From: Beijerinckiaceae bacterium
GTDB lineage: Bacteria; Pseudomonadota; Alphaproteobacteria; Rhizobiales; Beijerinckiaceae
Direction of reading: 5' to 3'
Assembly (NCBI GenBank): GCA_019753285.1
Contig: JAIELD010000011.1
Coordinates: forward strand, 1 to 64,000
DNA length: 64,000 nt
Position 1 is the stretch's first letter. Every line of letters starts with the position of its first letter. This document shows, piece after piece, positions 9,677-17,187 of this stretch. Under the pieces are notes generated by a model. That model ran no database searches. It was not told the DNA's origin and was given only the letters and a program-made list of their open reading frames with translations. A program made the position numbers and the translations under genes.

Positions 9677-11194
9677 ATGTCCAATTCCGGCAAAGTCGCG
9701 CCGCGCCTGGCGCGCGGCTTCGGCGACAGAGGCCCTGCCGAGATCGCCGCCACCAACGCGATGATCGAGAAGATCAAAGCGGTCTACGAGCTTTACGGCT
9801 TCGAGGCGGTCGAGACGCCGTTCTTCGAATATACGGAAGCCTTGGGCAAGTTCCTGCCGGATACGGACCGGCCGAACGAGGGCGTGTTCTCGCTGCAGGA
9901 TGATGACGAGCAGTGGATGTCGCTCCGCTACGATTTGACTGCCCCGCTCGCGCGCTATGTGGCCGAGAATTTCGACCGCCTGCCGAAGCCCTATCGCAGC
10001 TACAGAGCCGGCTATGTGTTCCGCAACGAGAAGCCGGGCCCAGGCCGATTTCGTCAGTTCATGCAGTTCGATGCCGACACGGTCGGCGCGTCGAGCGTCG
10101 CGGCGGATGCCGAAATCTGCATGATGGCTGCCGACTGCATGGAGGCGGTGGGCATCAAGCGCGGCGACTACGTCATCAAGGTCAACAACCGCAAGGTGCT
10201 CGATGGCGTGATGGAGGCGATCGGCCTTGGCGGCGAGGAGAACGCGGGACGCAGGCTCACGGTGCTCAGGGCAATCGATAAGGCCGACAAGTTTCCGGTT
10301 GAGGAAATCAGGAAGCTCCTCGGAGTTGGGCGCTGGGATGGCGGCGAAGAAGGCAAGGGCGATTTTACGAAGGGGGCAAATTTGTTCCCTTGGCAGATCG
10401 ATGTGATTTTGGAACTGAAAATCGAATCGGAAGGAACTGGAGAGCAAACAGCAGTTTCTTTACCCTTGCCTGATGGAACTTCGTTGAGGGAAAAAAGCCC
10501 TTTATTTGCTGAGGGTCGCGATGAGCTATGGGAGATCCAAGCCCTCTTTAGGGCTTCAGGTTATGGAAACGACCGTATAAAAATCGACTCATCTGTCGTT
10601 CGCGGCCTCGAATACTACACAGGCCCCGTCTTCGAGGCGGAACTCACCTTCACCGTGCCGGACGAGAAGGGCAACCCCATCCGCTTCGGCTCGGTCGGCG
10701 GCGGCGGGCGTTATGACGGGCTCGTGCAGCGTTTCCGCGACGAGCCGGTGCCGGCGACCGGCTTCTCGGTCGGCGTCTCGCGCCTGCAGGCGGCGCTGAG
10801 CCATCTCGAAAAGGGCAAACAGAAGCATCATGGCCCCGTCGTCGTGCTCGTCATGGACAAGGAGCCGGAAGCGCAGGCCCGCTATCAGAACTTCGTGAGC
10901 CGGCTTCGCAGCGAGGGAATCGCGGCGGAAATGTATCTCGGGTCGGCGGGCATGAACGCGCAGTTGAAATACGCCGACAAGCGCAATTCTCTGGTTGCCG
11001 TCATTCAGGGCTCCAACGAGCGCGCCGAGGGCAAGGTCATCGTCAAAGACCTTGTTGCCGGGGCGGAACTCGCCAGCGCGGCGAAATCGATGGAGCGCGA
11101 GGCCTATCTTGCGCTGAAGGAGCGCTCGCAGATGCTGGTGGACGAAACGGCGCTGATCGAGACCGTGCGCGCGGTGATCGCGCGGCACCTCTGA
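9677..11194 (+). CDS. hisS: Histidyl-tRNA synthetase
   Basis: This is a class II aminoacyl-tRNA synthetase charging tRNA-His. The ATG at 9677 gives 505 residues, longer than the roughly 420 of the standard bacterial form. Motif 1 lies near [15 protein letters not shown]; motif 2 is [20 protein letters not shown]; the histidine-site sequence [14 protein letters not shown] and motif 3 ([11 protein letters not shown]) follow. Longer divergent HisRS proteins are known in an alphaproteobacterial clade that charges tRNA-His lacking G-1; membership here is inferred from length and clade. Positions 10381-10620 are compositionally odd: I count 112 G+C of 240 (47%), against 39 of 60 in the next block. 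A hisZ-hisG pair follows. Confidence 0.95.
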   Translation: MSNSGKVAPRLARGFGDRGPAEIAATNAMIEKIKAVYELYGFEAVETPFFEYTEALGKFLPDTDRPNEGVFSLQDDDEQWMSLRYDLTAPLARYVAENFDRLPKPYRSYRAGYVFRNEKPGPGRFRQFMQFDADTVGASSVAADAEICMMAADCMEAVGIKRGDYVIKVNNRKVLDGVMEAIGLGGEENAGRRLTVLRAIDKADKFPVEEIRKLLGVGRWDGGEEGKGDFTKGANLFPWQIDVILELKIESEGTGEQTAVSLPLPDGTSLREKSPLFAEGRDELWEIQALFRASGYGNDRIKIDSSVVRGLEYYTGPVFEAELTFTVPDEKGNPIRFGSVGGGGRYDGLVQRFRDEPVPATGFSVGVSRLQAALSHLEKGKQKHHGPVVVLVMDKEPEAQARYQNFVSRLRSEGIAAEMYLGSAGMNAQLKYADKRNSLVAVIQGSNERAEGKVIVKDLVAGAELASAAKSMEREAYLALKERSQMLVDETALIETVRAVIARHL

Positions 11195-11195
11195 T

Positions 11196-11284
11196 CTGTC
11201 ATCCCGGACGAGCGCAGCGCGATCCGGGATCCAGAACCGTCGCAGGCCTCGATCCCAGCCCGGCTCTGCCGTGCGGGATGGCAG
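11196..11284. repeat. 89-bp nested palindromic intergenic repeat
   Basis: Perfect arms ATCCCGGA (11201-11208) and TCCGGGAT (11223-11230) enclose a GCGC-containing loop. Outer arms CTGTCATCCC (11196-11205) and GGGATGGCAG (11275-11284) pair with one mismatch, so alternative folds compete. The unit begins 2 bp after hisS and may act as a transcript-end hairpin. It resembles the dispersed repeats common in this bacterial order. Confidence 0.7.
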
Positions 11285-11379
11285 GGGCGTTTCCACCCCT
11301 CGTTAAGCCAATCCGTTAAAATGCGTCGCATCCGGCAGCTCGGCTTGATAAGAGAGCGCAGAATTCAAGAGTAGGCCCA

Positions 11380-12495
11380 TTGCCCACGCAGCAGAAACAG
11401 GATGAGTTGCTCGCGCTCTTTTCGCGCAACGCCTACCTGCGCGCCGAAACGAGCCTGCTGCAGCCTGTCGACCTGTTTCTCGATCTTTCCGGCGAGGATA
11501 TTCGCCGCCGGCTCTATCTGACGCAGGACGCGGACGGCCATGAGCTTTGCCTCAGGCCCGAATACACCATCCCCGTGGCGCGCGATTATCTTTCCTCCGG
11601 CAAGCCTGGCCGCGTCGCCGAACTGTCCTACCTCGGGCCTGTCTTCCGCCACCGCGTCGGCGAAAGCGGCGAATTCGTGCAGGCCGGCGTTGAATCCTTC
11701 GGGCGGGCGGATCGCGATGCCGCCGATGCGCAGATTTTCACCCTCGCATTCGAGGCGGCGCAGGCGATGGGCGATCAGTCGCCCAGGGCCCGCATCGGCG
11801 ACGTCGCGCTCATCACCGCCGTGCTCGGCGCGCTCGGCGTCGATGCCGCGCTCCACCGGCGACTGCTGCGCGCGCTCGCGGGTGGCAAACCGCATGCCGA
11901 GGCGTTGACGCCGCCGGCGGCTGTCGCGGATCGCTCAGGCGGCCTTTCGGCGTATTCCGGCGTGCTCACGGCCCTCAAGGGCACGGACGGTTCGGAGGCG
12001 CGCGCTTTCGTCAAAGACCTTCTCTCCATCGCCGGCATCAGCTCGGTTGGTGGGCGATCGGCGGCTGACATCGCGGAGCGCTTCCTGTCGCAGGCCGAGC
12101 GATCGGGCGGCGCGATGCCGGCCGAATCCCGCGCTGTGCTCGACCGCTTTCTGGCAATCGAGGGCGACCCGGATCATGTCTCGGCCGAGATGCGCGCTCT
12201 TGCGGCGGATGCGGGGCTCGACATCGAAAGCTTGCTCGACGCCTATGATGCCCGCATCGGCTTCATGGCGGCGCAGGGCATCGATCTTTCCGCGCTCACC
12301 ATGCAGACGCGCTTCGTGCGCAATCTCGATTACTACACGAGCTTCATCTTCGAATTTTCGAGCGCCGTGCCTGGAAAGCCATCGGTCGGCGGCGGCCGCT
12401 ATGATCGCCTGCTCGCACGGCTCGGCGCGGCGTCCGACATTCCCGCCATCGGTTTCGCCGTCTGGCTCGACCGCTTCGGAGGGCAGCCCGCATGA
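11380..12495 (+). CDS. hisZ: ATP phosphoribosyltransferase regulatory subunit
   Basis: HisZ is a catalytically inactive HisRS paralogue that binds short-form HisG and confers histidine feedback control on the first step of histidine synthesis. The 371-residue product has the class II synthetase-like core ([50 protein letters not shown]). It lacks an anticodon-binding domain. The start is a TTG at 11380; I see no better ATG before the conserved [11 protein letters not shown]. Its stop overlaps the hisG start by four bases, indicating translational coupling, as expected for a stoichiometric complex. Confidence 0.95.
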   Translation: MPTQQKQDELLALFSRNAYLRAETSLLQPVDLFLDLSGEDIRRRLYLTQDADGHELCLRPEYTIPVARDYLSSGKPGRVAELSYLGPVFRHRVGESGEFVQAGVESFGRADRDAADAQIFTLAFEAAQAMGDQSPRARIGDVALITAVLGALGVDAALHRRLLRALAGGKPHAEALTPPAAVADRSGGLSAYSGVLTALKGTDGSEARAFVKDLLSIAGISSVGGRSAADIAERFLSQAERSGGAMPAESRAVLDRFLAIEGDPDHVSAEMRALAADAGLDIESLLDAYDARIGFMAAQGIDLSALTMQTRFVRNLDYYTSFIFEFSSAVPGKPSVGGGRYDRLLARLGAASDIPAIGFAVWLDRFGGQPA

Positions 12496-13460
12496 GCGAC
12501 AAGCTGATGATCGGCGTGCCATCCAAGGGCCGCCTGCAGGACAATACGCATGCCTTCTTCGCCCGCGCGGGGCTCAAGCTGGTCCGCGAGCGCGGTGAAC
12601 GCGATTATCGCGGCGGCATCGCCGGCTTCGATGCGGTGGAGGTGCAGTATCTCTCGGCCTCCGACATAGCGGGCGAGCTTGCGCGTGGCGGGGTGCATTT
12701 CGGCATCACCGGCGAGGACCTCATCCGCGAGAGCGTGAGCGATGCGGATGCCAAGGTCGTGATGTTGAGCCCGCTCGGCTTCGGCCACGCCAATGTGGTT
12801 GTCGCCGTGCCGCAGGCCTGGATCGACGTGCGCAGCATGGCGGATATCGAGGATGTCGCCGCCGATTTCCACGCCAGCAAGGGCCAGCGCATGCGGGTCG
12901 CGACCAAATACATCAATCTGACGCGTCGTCATTTCGCCGAGCACGGTGTCGCGGATTACCGCATCGTCGAGAGCCTTGGTGCGACGGAGGGTGCGCCGGC
13001 GGCCGGCACGGCCGAGATGGTCGTCGACATCACGACAACCGGCGCGACGCTCGCCGCCAATGCGCTCAAGATCGTCGATGATGGGGTGATCCTGAAATCG
13101 GAAGCCAATCTGGTCGCCGCGCGCCATGCTGCGTGGAGCGAGCCGGCGCTGGACGCCGCGCGCTCGATCCTCGCCCGCATCGCGGCGGAGGAGCGCGCCC
13201 GCACCACGCGAGAGGTGCGCGCCTGGCTCGGCGGCGATGTCGCCGATCTTGCAGCGGAGGCATCCAGCCTGTTCGGCGCGGCCATGCCGTTCGGCGGCTC
13301 GGCGCAGGCGATCAGCCTGCATTGCCGCACGGAACAGGCGATCGCTCTTGCCGATTGGCTGGTGACGCGCGGCGCGAGCCATGTGACGATCCAGACGCTC
13401 GATTATATCTTTTCGGCGCAGAACCCGCTTTATGAAAAACTGAGCGCGAGCTTGGCTTGA
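12492..13460 (+). CDS. hisG: ATP phosphoribosyltransferase catalytic subunit
   Basis: HisG condenses ATP with PRPP in the committed step of histidine biosynthesis. The product has the N-terminal GVPSKGRLQ and [16 protein letters not shown], with the PRPP-loop region [21 protein letters not shown]. At 322 residues it is longer than the roughly 210-residue HisZ-dependent form. The extra C-terminal segment (from about 235) could be an ACT-like fold, yet HisZ is present; I recall similarly long HisG proteins in rhizobia. It overlaps hisZ by ATGA and forms a hisS-hisZ-hisG block. Confidence 0.95.
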   Translation: MSDKLMIGVPSKGRLQDNTHAFFARAGLKLVRERGERDYRGGIAGFDAVEVQYLSASDIAGELARGGVHFGITGEDLIRESVSDADAKVVMLSPLGFGHANVVVAVPQAWIDVRSMADIEDVAADFHASKGQRMRVATKYINLTRRHFAEHGVADYRIVESLGATEGAPAAGTAEMVVDITTTGATLAANALKIVDDGVILKSEANLVAARHAAWSEPALDAARSILARIAAEERARTTREVRAWLGGDVADLAAEASSLFGAAMPFGGSAQAISLHCRTEQAIALADWLVTRGASHVTIQTLDYIFSAQNPLYEKLSASLA

Positions 13461-13509
13461 TAGGCCGGTGGGCGGCGCCTCACTCGTGTCGCAGTTGAAG
13501 GACCGAGCG

Positions 13510-13911
13510 ATGAACCTGAAGCTTTGCAACACGCTCCTGATCGCGATGGCCGGCCTGCTGCTCGGGCCTGCCATGGTCTCGGCGCAGGAGCCGGCCCTGT
13601 CGAAGACCTATAGCTCTTGCATGGATGCATCAGGCGGCGTCACCAGCGCCATGCTCGATTGCGCCGATAAGGAGCTGAAGCGTCAGGATGCCCGGCTCAA
13701 CAAGGCCTATCAGGAGCTTGCGAAAGCCCAGACGCCGAAGCGCCGCGACGAACTGAAAGCCGTGCAGCGCCTATGGATCCAGTTTCGCGACGCCAATTGT
13801 TCGTTCTACGAAGACCCGGACCGTGGAACGAGCGCGGCCATCGCGGCCTCCGGCTGCGTGCTCGCAGCCACCGCGGTTCGCGCTGCCGAGCTCGAGTCGC
13901 TCAAGGATTGA
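13510..13911 (+). CDS. Secreted LprI/DUF1311-family protein
   Basis: The 133-residue product has a clear signal peptide (MNLKLCNTLLIAMAGLLLGP, cleavage near AQEP). Its mature domain has four cysteines (SSCMD, LDCAD, ANCSF, SGCV) likely forming two disulfides, with the WIQFRDANC pattern of DUF1311. Some members of this family (LprI) inhibit lysozyme, but many have no known role, so function is left open. The ATG at 13510 is chosen because the signal peptide begins there. It sits 49 bp after hisG and before the operator-preceded enamidase gene. Confidence 0.8.
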   Translation: MNLKLCNTLLIAMAGLLLGPAMVSAQEPALSKTYSSCMDASGGVTSAMLDCADKELKRQDARLNKAYQELAKAQTPKRRDELKAVQRLWIQFRDANCSFYEDPDRGTSAAIAASGCVLAATAVRAAELESLKD

Positions 13912-13952
13912 CCGTGCCGAGTGGGGTGACAGGACCAGGCTTGCGCGATACC

Positions 13953-13966
13953 GTTTGCATACGAAC
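13953..13966. promoter_or_regulatory. Predicted operator upstream of the enamidase-like gene
   Basis: GTTTGCATACGAAC is an imperfect palindrome; the 16-mer CGTTTGCATACGAACG matches its own complement at 12 of 16 positions. It lies 23 bp before the start codon at 13990. Nearly the same sequence occurs at 20558 and 27753, upstream of the transport and catabolic operons, so a shared regulator is inferred. The adjacent MarR protein is the first candidate. Confidence 0.65.
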
Positions 13967-13989
13967 GATAGCCGCAGGGAAGCCCGCCC

Positions 13990-15186
13990 ATGTCCCATGA
14001 CGAACCCTCAGCATCTGGCGCGCCGACGAAGCTCGTCATCCGCAACATCGGCCTGCTGCTGAGCGGCGATCTTCAAAACCCGATCCTCGATGCGGACACG
14101 GTCGTCGCCATCGACGGGCGCATCACCGGCATCGGCAGGCAAAAGGATCTGGACACGGAGGGCGCAACCACGCTCATCGACGCGAACGGCGTCGCGCTGA
14201 CGCCCGGCCTCATCGACAGTCATGTCCACCCGGTCGCCGGCGACTGGACGCCGCGCCAGAGCCAGCTCAACTGGATCGATTCCTCGCTCCATGGCGGCGT
14301 CACCACCATGATCTCGGCCGGCGAGGTGCATACGCCTGGCCGCCCGCGCGATATCGTCGGCCTGAAGGCGATGGCGATCACGGCGCAGCGCTGCTTTTCG
14401 AATTTCCGAGCCAGCGGCGTCAAGGTGCATGCCGGTGCGCCGGTCATCGAGCCGGGCATGGAGGAGCATGATTTTGCCGAACTCGCCGCAGCCGGCGTCA
14501 GATTTCTCGGCGAGGTGGGTCTTGGCGGCGTAAAGGACGGGCCGACTGCGCGCAAGATGGTCGCCTGGGCGAGGCAATACGGCATCAACAGCACGATCCA
14601 CACCGGCGGGCCGTCCATTCCAGGCTCCGGCCTCATCGACAAGGACGTGGTGCTCGAAGCCGATACGGACATCATCGGGCATATCAATGGCGGGCATACT
14701 GCGCTGCCGGACGATCAGATCGTCAGCCTCTGCGAATGCTGCAAGCGCGGGCTCGAACTCGTGCATAACGGCAATGAGCGCGCCGCTCTGCTCACCCTGC
14801 GCACCGCGGCGGAGCTTGGCGAGCTGAACCGGGTCATTCTCGGCACGGACGGCCCGGCCGGCTCCGGCGTCCAGCCGCTCGGCATCATCCGCATGATTTC
14901 GATGCTCTCCTCGCTCGGCGGCGTTCCTGCCGAGATCGCGCTTTGCTTCGCGACCGGCAACACGGCGCGGCTGCGTGCGCTCGATTGCGGCCTCCTTGAA
15001 GTTGGCCGATCCGCCGACTTCGTTTTCATGGACAAGGCGCAGCACAGCGCGGGACGAGACCTGCTCCACAGCATCGCGCTCGGCGATCTGCCAGGCATCG
15101 GCATGACGGTCATCGACGGGATTGTGCGTTCGGGGCGCAGCCGCAACACGCCGCCCGCGACGCGCGTGCCGGCGATCGCCGGCTGA
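13990..15186 (+). CDS. ena: Enamidase-like amidohydrolase (tetrahydro-6-oxonicotinate ring opening)
   Basis: The 398-residue product closely resembles, from memory, the enamidase of Eubacterium barkeri nicotinate fermentation. That enzyme hydrolyses 1,4,5,6-tetrahydro-6-oxonicotinate to 2-formylglutarate and ammonia. Visible amidohydrolase features are DSHVHP (His78, His80), HGGVTTMISAGE, VGEVGLGGVK, IHTGG (His204), GHINGGHTALP (His231, His236), GTDGPAGSG (Asp287) and the C-terminal SRNTPP. Shared non-catalytic stretches such as SRNTPPA and HINGG make this more specific than a generic amidohydrolase call. It is transcribed convergently with marR, 4 bp apart. It carries the same operator as the two catabolic/transport operons, supporting a role after 6-hydroxynicotinate reductase. 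Confidence 0.85.
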   Translation: MSHDEPSASGAPTKLVIRNIGLLLSGDLQNPILDADTVVAIDGRITGIGRQKDLDTEGATTLIDANGVALTPGLIDSHVHPVAGDWTPRQSQLNWIDSSLHGGVTTMISAGEVHTPGRPRDIVGLKAMAITAQRCFSNFRASGVKVHAGAPVIEPGMEEHDFAELAAAGVRFLGEVGLGGVKDGPTARKMVAWARQYGINSTIHTGGPSIPGSGLIDKDVVLEADTDIIGHINGGHTALPDDQIVSLCECCKRGLELVHNGNERAALLTLRTAAELGELNRVILGTDGPAGSGVQPLGIIRMISMLSSLGGVPAEIALCFATGNTARLRALDCGLLEVGRSADFVFMDKAQHSAGRDLLHSIALGDLPGIGMTVIDGIVRSGRSRNTPPATRVPAIAG

Positions 15187-15189
15187 AAA

Positions 15190-15636
15190 TCAGGTCAGCT
15201 TCTTCAAAAGCCGCAGAAAGAGGCCGCGCTCCTCGGCGGACAGCGGATGCAGCGTTTCGGCAGAAATATGCTCGGCGGCGGCAAGCGCGCGCTCGTAGAT
15301 CGTCCTGCCATCCTCTGTCAGCGCCACCATCAGGCGGCGGCCATCCTCCGGATCGGGCGATGTGCTGGTCATGCCGCGTTTCGTCAGGCGGTCGATCACG
15401 CCCTTGATGGTCGCGGCGTCCATCGAGGTCTTGCGGCCGAGCAGGTTCTGCGAGCAGGGGCCGAGCTCGCTCAGCTTCGCCAGCGCGGCCCATTGCGTCG
15501 GCGTCAGATCCTCGATCATCAGTTTGGCGAAAATGGTCGTATGGCGCTGGTTGGCCTGGCGCAGGATATAGCCCACCTGCTCGTCGAGCGTGTAGCCGCT
15601 GTCGGAGTCAAGAGCGCGAAGCACCGAAACGGCCAT
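15190..15636 (-). CDS. MarR-family transcriptional regulator of the nicotinate block
   Basis: The 148-residue winged-helix protein has MarR features: LTPTQWAALAKLSELGPCSQNLLGRKTSMDAATIKGVIDRLTKRG (recognition region) and the beta-wing DPEDGRRLMVALTEDG. MarR proteins often bind small aromatic acids and dissociate from palindromic operators. It is the last gene after the ABC importer genes and lies next to the enamidase. Its own upstream gap of 55 bp holds the palindrome GACTATAGTC (15683-15692) overlapping the livF stop. MarR-type regulators govern nicotinate genes in other proteobacteria, so control of this block is a reasonable inference, unproven here. Confidence 0.9.
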   Translation of the reverse strand: MAVSVLRALDSDSGYTLDEQVGYILRQANQRHTTIFAKLMIEDLTPTQWAALAKLSELGPCSQNLLGRKTSMDAATIKGVIDRLTKRGMTSTSPDPEDGRRLMVALTEDGRTIYERALAAAEHISAETLHPLSAEERGLFLRLLKKLT

Positions 15637-15691
15637 GGCATCAACCTTATCGGAGCGCGACGTTGGAAGGCGCTCGTCGCTCGACTATAGT

Positions 15692-16426
15692 CTAAACCGC
15701 GAGGAATGCATCGCGAATATCCGGGCGAGCCTGAAAATCAGCCATTGTCCCGGCATACCGCACGGCGCCTTTCTCGATCACGGCGACGCGGTCCGAAATC
15801 AGCCGCGCGAAATGCAGGTTCTGTTCGCTGATGACGAGGCTGAGGCCGCTCGCTTTCATTTTGAGGATGATATCGGCCATCTGTTCGACGATCTTCGGCG
15901 CAAGGCCTTCGGACGGTTCGTCGAGCAGCACCAGCGAGGGATTGCCCATCAGGGTGCGGGCGATGGTCAGCATCTGCTGTTCGCCGCCGGACATGCGGCC
16001 GCCTTGCCTGCCGCGCAATTCGCGCAGATTGGGAAACACGTCGTAAAGCCGCTCTGGCGTCCAGGGTTCGAGGCCGGGACGCGGCGGCTGGACGCCGACG
16101 CTGAGGTTTTCTTCGACCGTGAGGTCGGTGAAGATACGGCGATCCTCCGGCACGTAGCCGAGGCCGCGCCGCACGATCTCGTAGGTCGGCAGGCCGGCGA
16201 TCGAGACGTTGTTGAAACTGATGTCGCCTTCCACCTTCGGCACGAGGCCCATGATCGAGCGGAACGTCGTCGATTTGCCTGCGCCGTTGCGCCCGAGCAG
16301 CGCCACCACCTCGCCGGGCTTCACCTCGATCGCCATGTCGAACAGGATGTGCGCCTGGCCATACCAGGCATTGAGCTTGTTGACGGCAAGGCCAAGGACG
16401 GCCGGGCTTTCGAAGGCCGCGCTCAT
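15692..16426 (-). CDS. livF: Branched-chain-type ABC transporter ATP-binding protein (LivF-like)
   Basis: The 244-residue ATPase has Walker A GRNGAGKST, signature MSGGEQQML, Walker B LVLLDEPSEGLAP and the LivF-typical order EDRRIFTDLTVEENL. It is one of two ATPases of a HAAT-family importer whose other parts lie just upstream on the same strand. Its start overlaps the livG stop by four bases. The substrate is inferred to be nicotinate or a derivative rather than leucine, because the operon shares an operator with the nicotinate catabolic genes. Confidence 0.95.
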   Translation of the reverse strand: MSAAFESPAVLGLAVNKLNAWYGQAHILFDMAIEVKPGEVVALLGRNGAGKSTTFRSIMGLVPKVEGDISFNNVSIAGLPTYEIVRRGLGYVPEDRRIFTDLTVEENLSVGVQPPRPGLEPWTPERLYDVFPNLRELRGRQGGRMSGGEQQMLTIARTLMGNPSLVLLDEPSEGLAPKIVEQMADIILKMKASGLSLVISEQNLHFARLISDRVAVIEKGAVRYAGTMADFQARPDIRDAFLAV

Positions 16427-17187
16427 GCGTGGCTCTCCGCATAGAGCGTGCCGGCACCGAGATAGACGGCCTGCACCTCGGCGCTGCGGCGCACGGCTTC
16501 CGGCAGGCCCTCGAAGATCAGCACGCCGCGATTGAGCACCATGATGCGGTCGGCGTGCTCGAACACCACATCCATGTCGTGCTCGGTGAACAGGATGCCG
16601 ATGGCGCGCGTCTTGGCGATGCGCGCGGCAAGGCTCATCAATTCGCCGCGCTCGCGCGGGGCCATGCCTGCGGCGGGCTCGTCCATCAGCAGCAGCTTTG
16701 GCTCGTTTGCGAGCGCGATGGCGAGTTCAAGACGCTTCAGATCGCCATAGGCGAGCTGGCGGCAGGGCCGGCCGGCGAATTCCGCCATGCCGACGAGATC
16801 GAGCAGCGCTTCCGCCTCGCGCGCGTGGAAGTGCCGCGCCGGCTTGCGCCAGACGGTGAGGAGCCGGTGATGCGAGAAAAGCGCCATCTGCACATTCTCG
16901 ATCACGGTCATCGACAGGAAGGTCTCGGTGATCTGGAAGGTGCGGCCGACGCCGAGCCGCCAGATGCGGCTGGGATCGAGGCCGCTCGTATCCACGCCAA
17001 GGATGCGGATCTCTCCCGCGCTGCGGCTCAACTGCCCGTTGATTATGTTGAAACAGGTGCTCTTGCCGGCCCCGTTCGGGCCGATCAAGGCCAACATCTC
17101 TCCAGCCTCGAGCGCAAAGCTGACATTGTCGACGACCTTGGGGCCGCCGAAGCTCTTGGTGAGGCCTTTGACCGAAAGCACCGTCAC
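16423..17187 (-). CDS. livG: Branched-chain-type ABC transporter ATP-binding protein (LivG-like)
   Basis: The 254-residue product begins at a GTG (17187), giving VTVLSVKGLTKSFGG. It has Walker A GPNGAGKST, the LivG-type GVGRTFQITETF, signature LAYGDLKRLELA, and LLLMDEPAAGMAP with the H-loop EHDMDVVFEHADRI. The same frame stays open far upstream under the permease gene; that extension is not coding. It overlaps the fused permease by four bases and livF by four, so the ATPases and permease should be made in fixed ratio. Confidence 0.95.
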   Translation of the reverse strand: MTVLSVKGLTKSFGGPKVVDNVSFALEAGEMLALIGPNGAGKSTCFNIINGQLSRSAGEIRILGVDTSGLDPSRIWRLGVGRTFQITETFLSMTVIENVQMALFSHHRLLTVWRKPARHFHAREAEALLDLVGMAEFAGRPCRQLAYGDLKRLELAIALANEPKLLLMDEPAAGMAPRERGELMSLAARIAKTRAIGILFTEHDMDVVFEHADRIMVLNRGVLIFEGLPEAVRRSAEVQAVYLGAGTLYAESHA

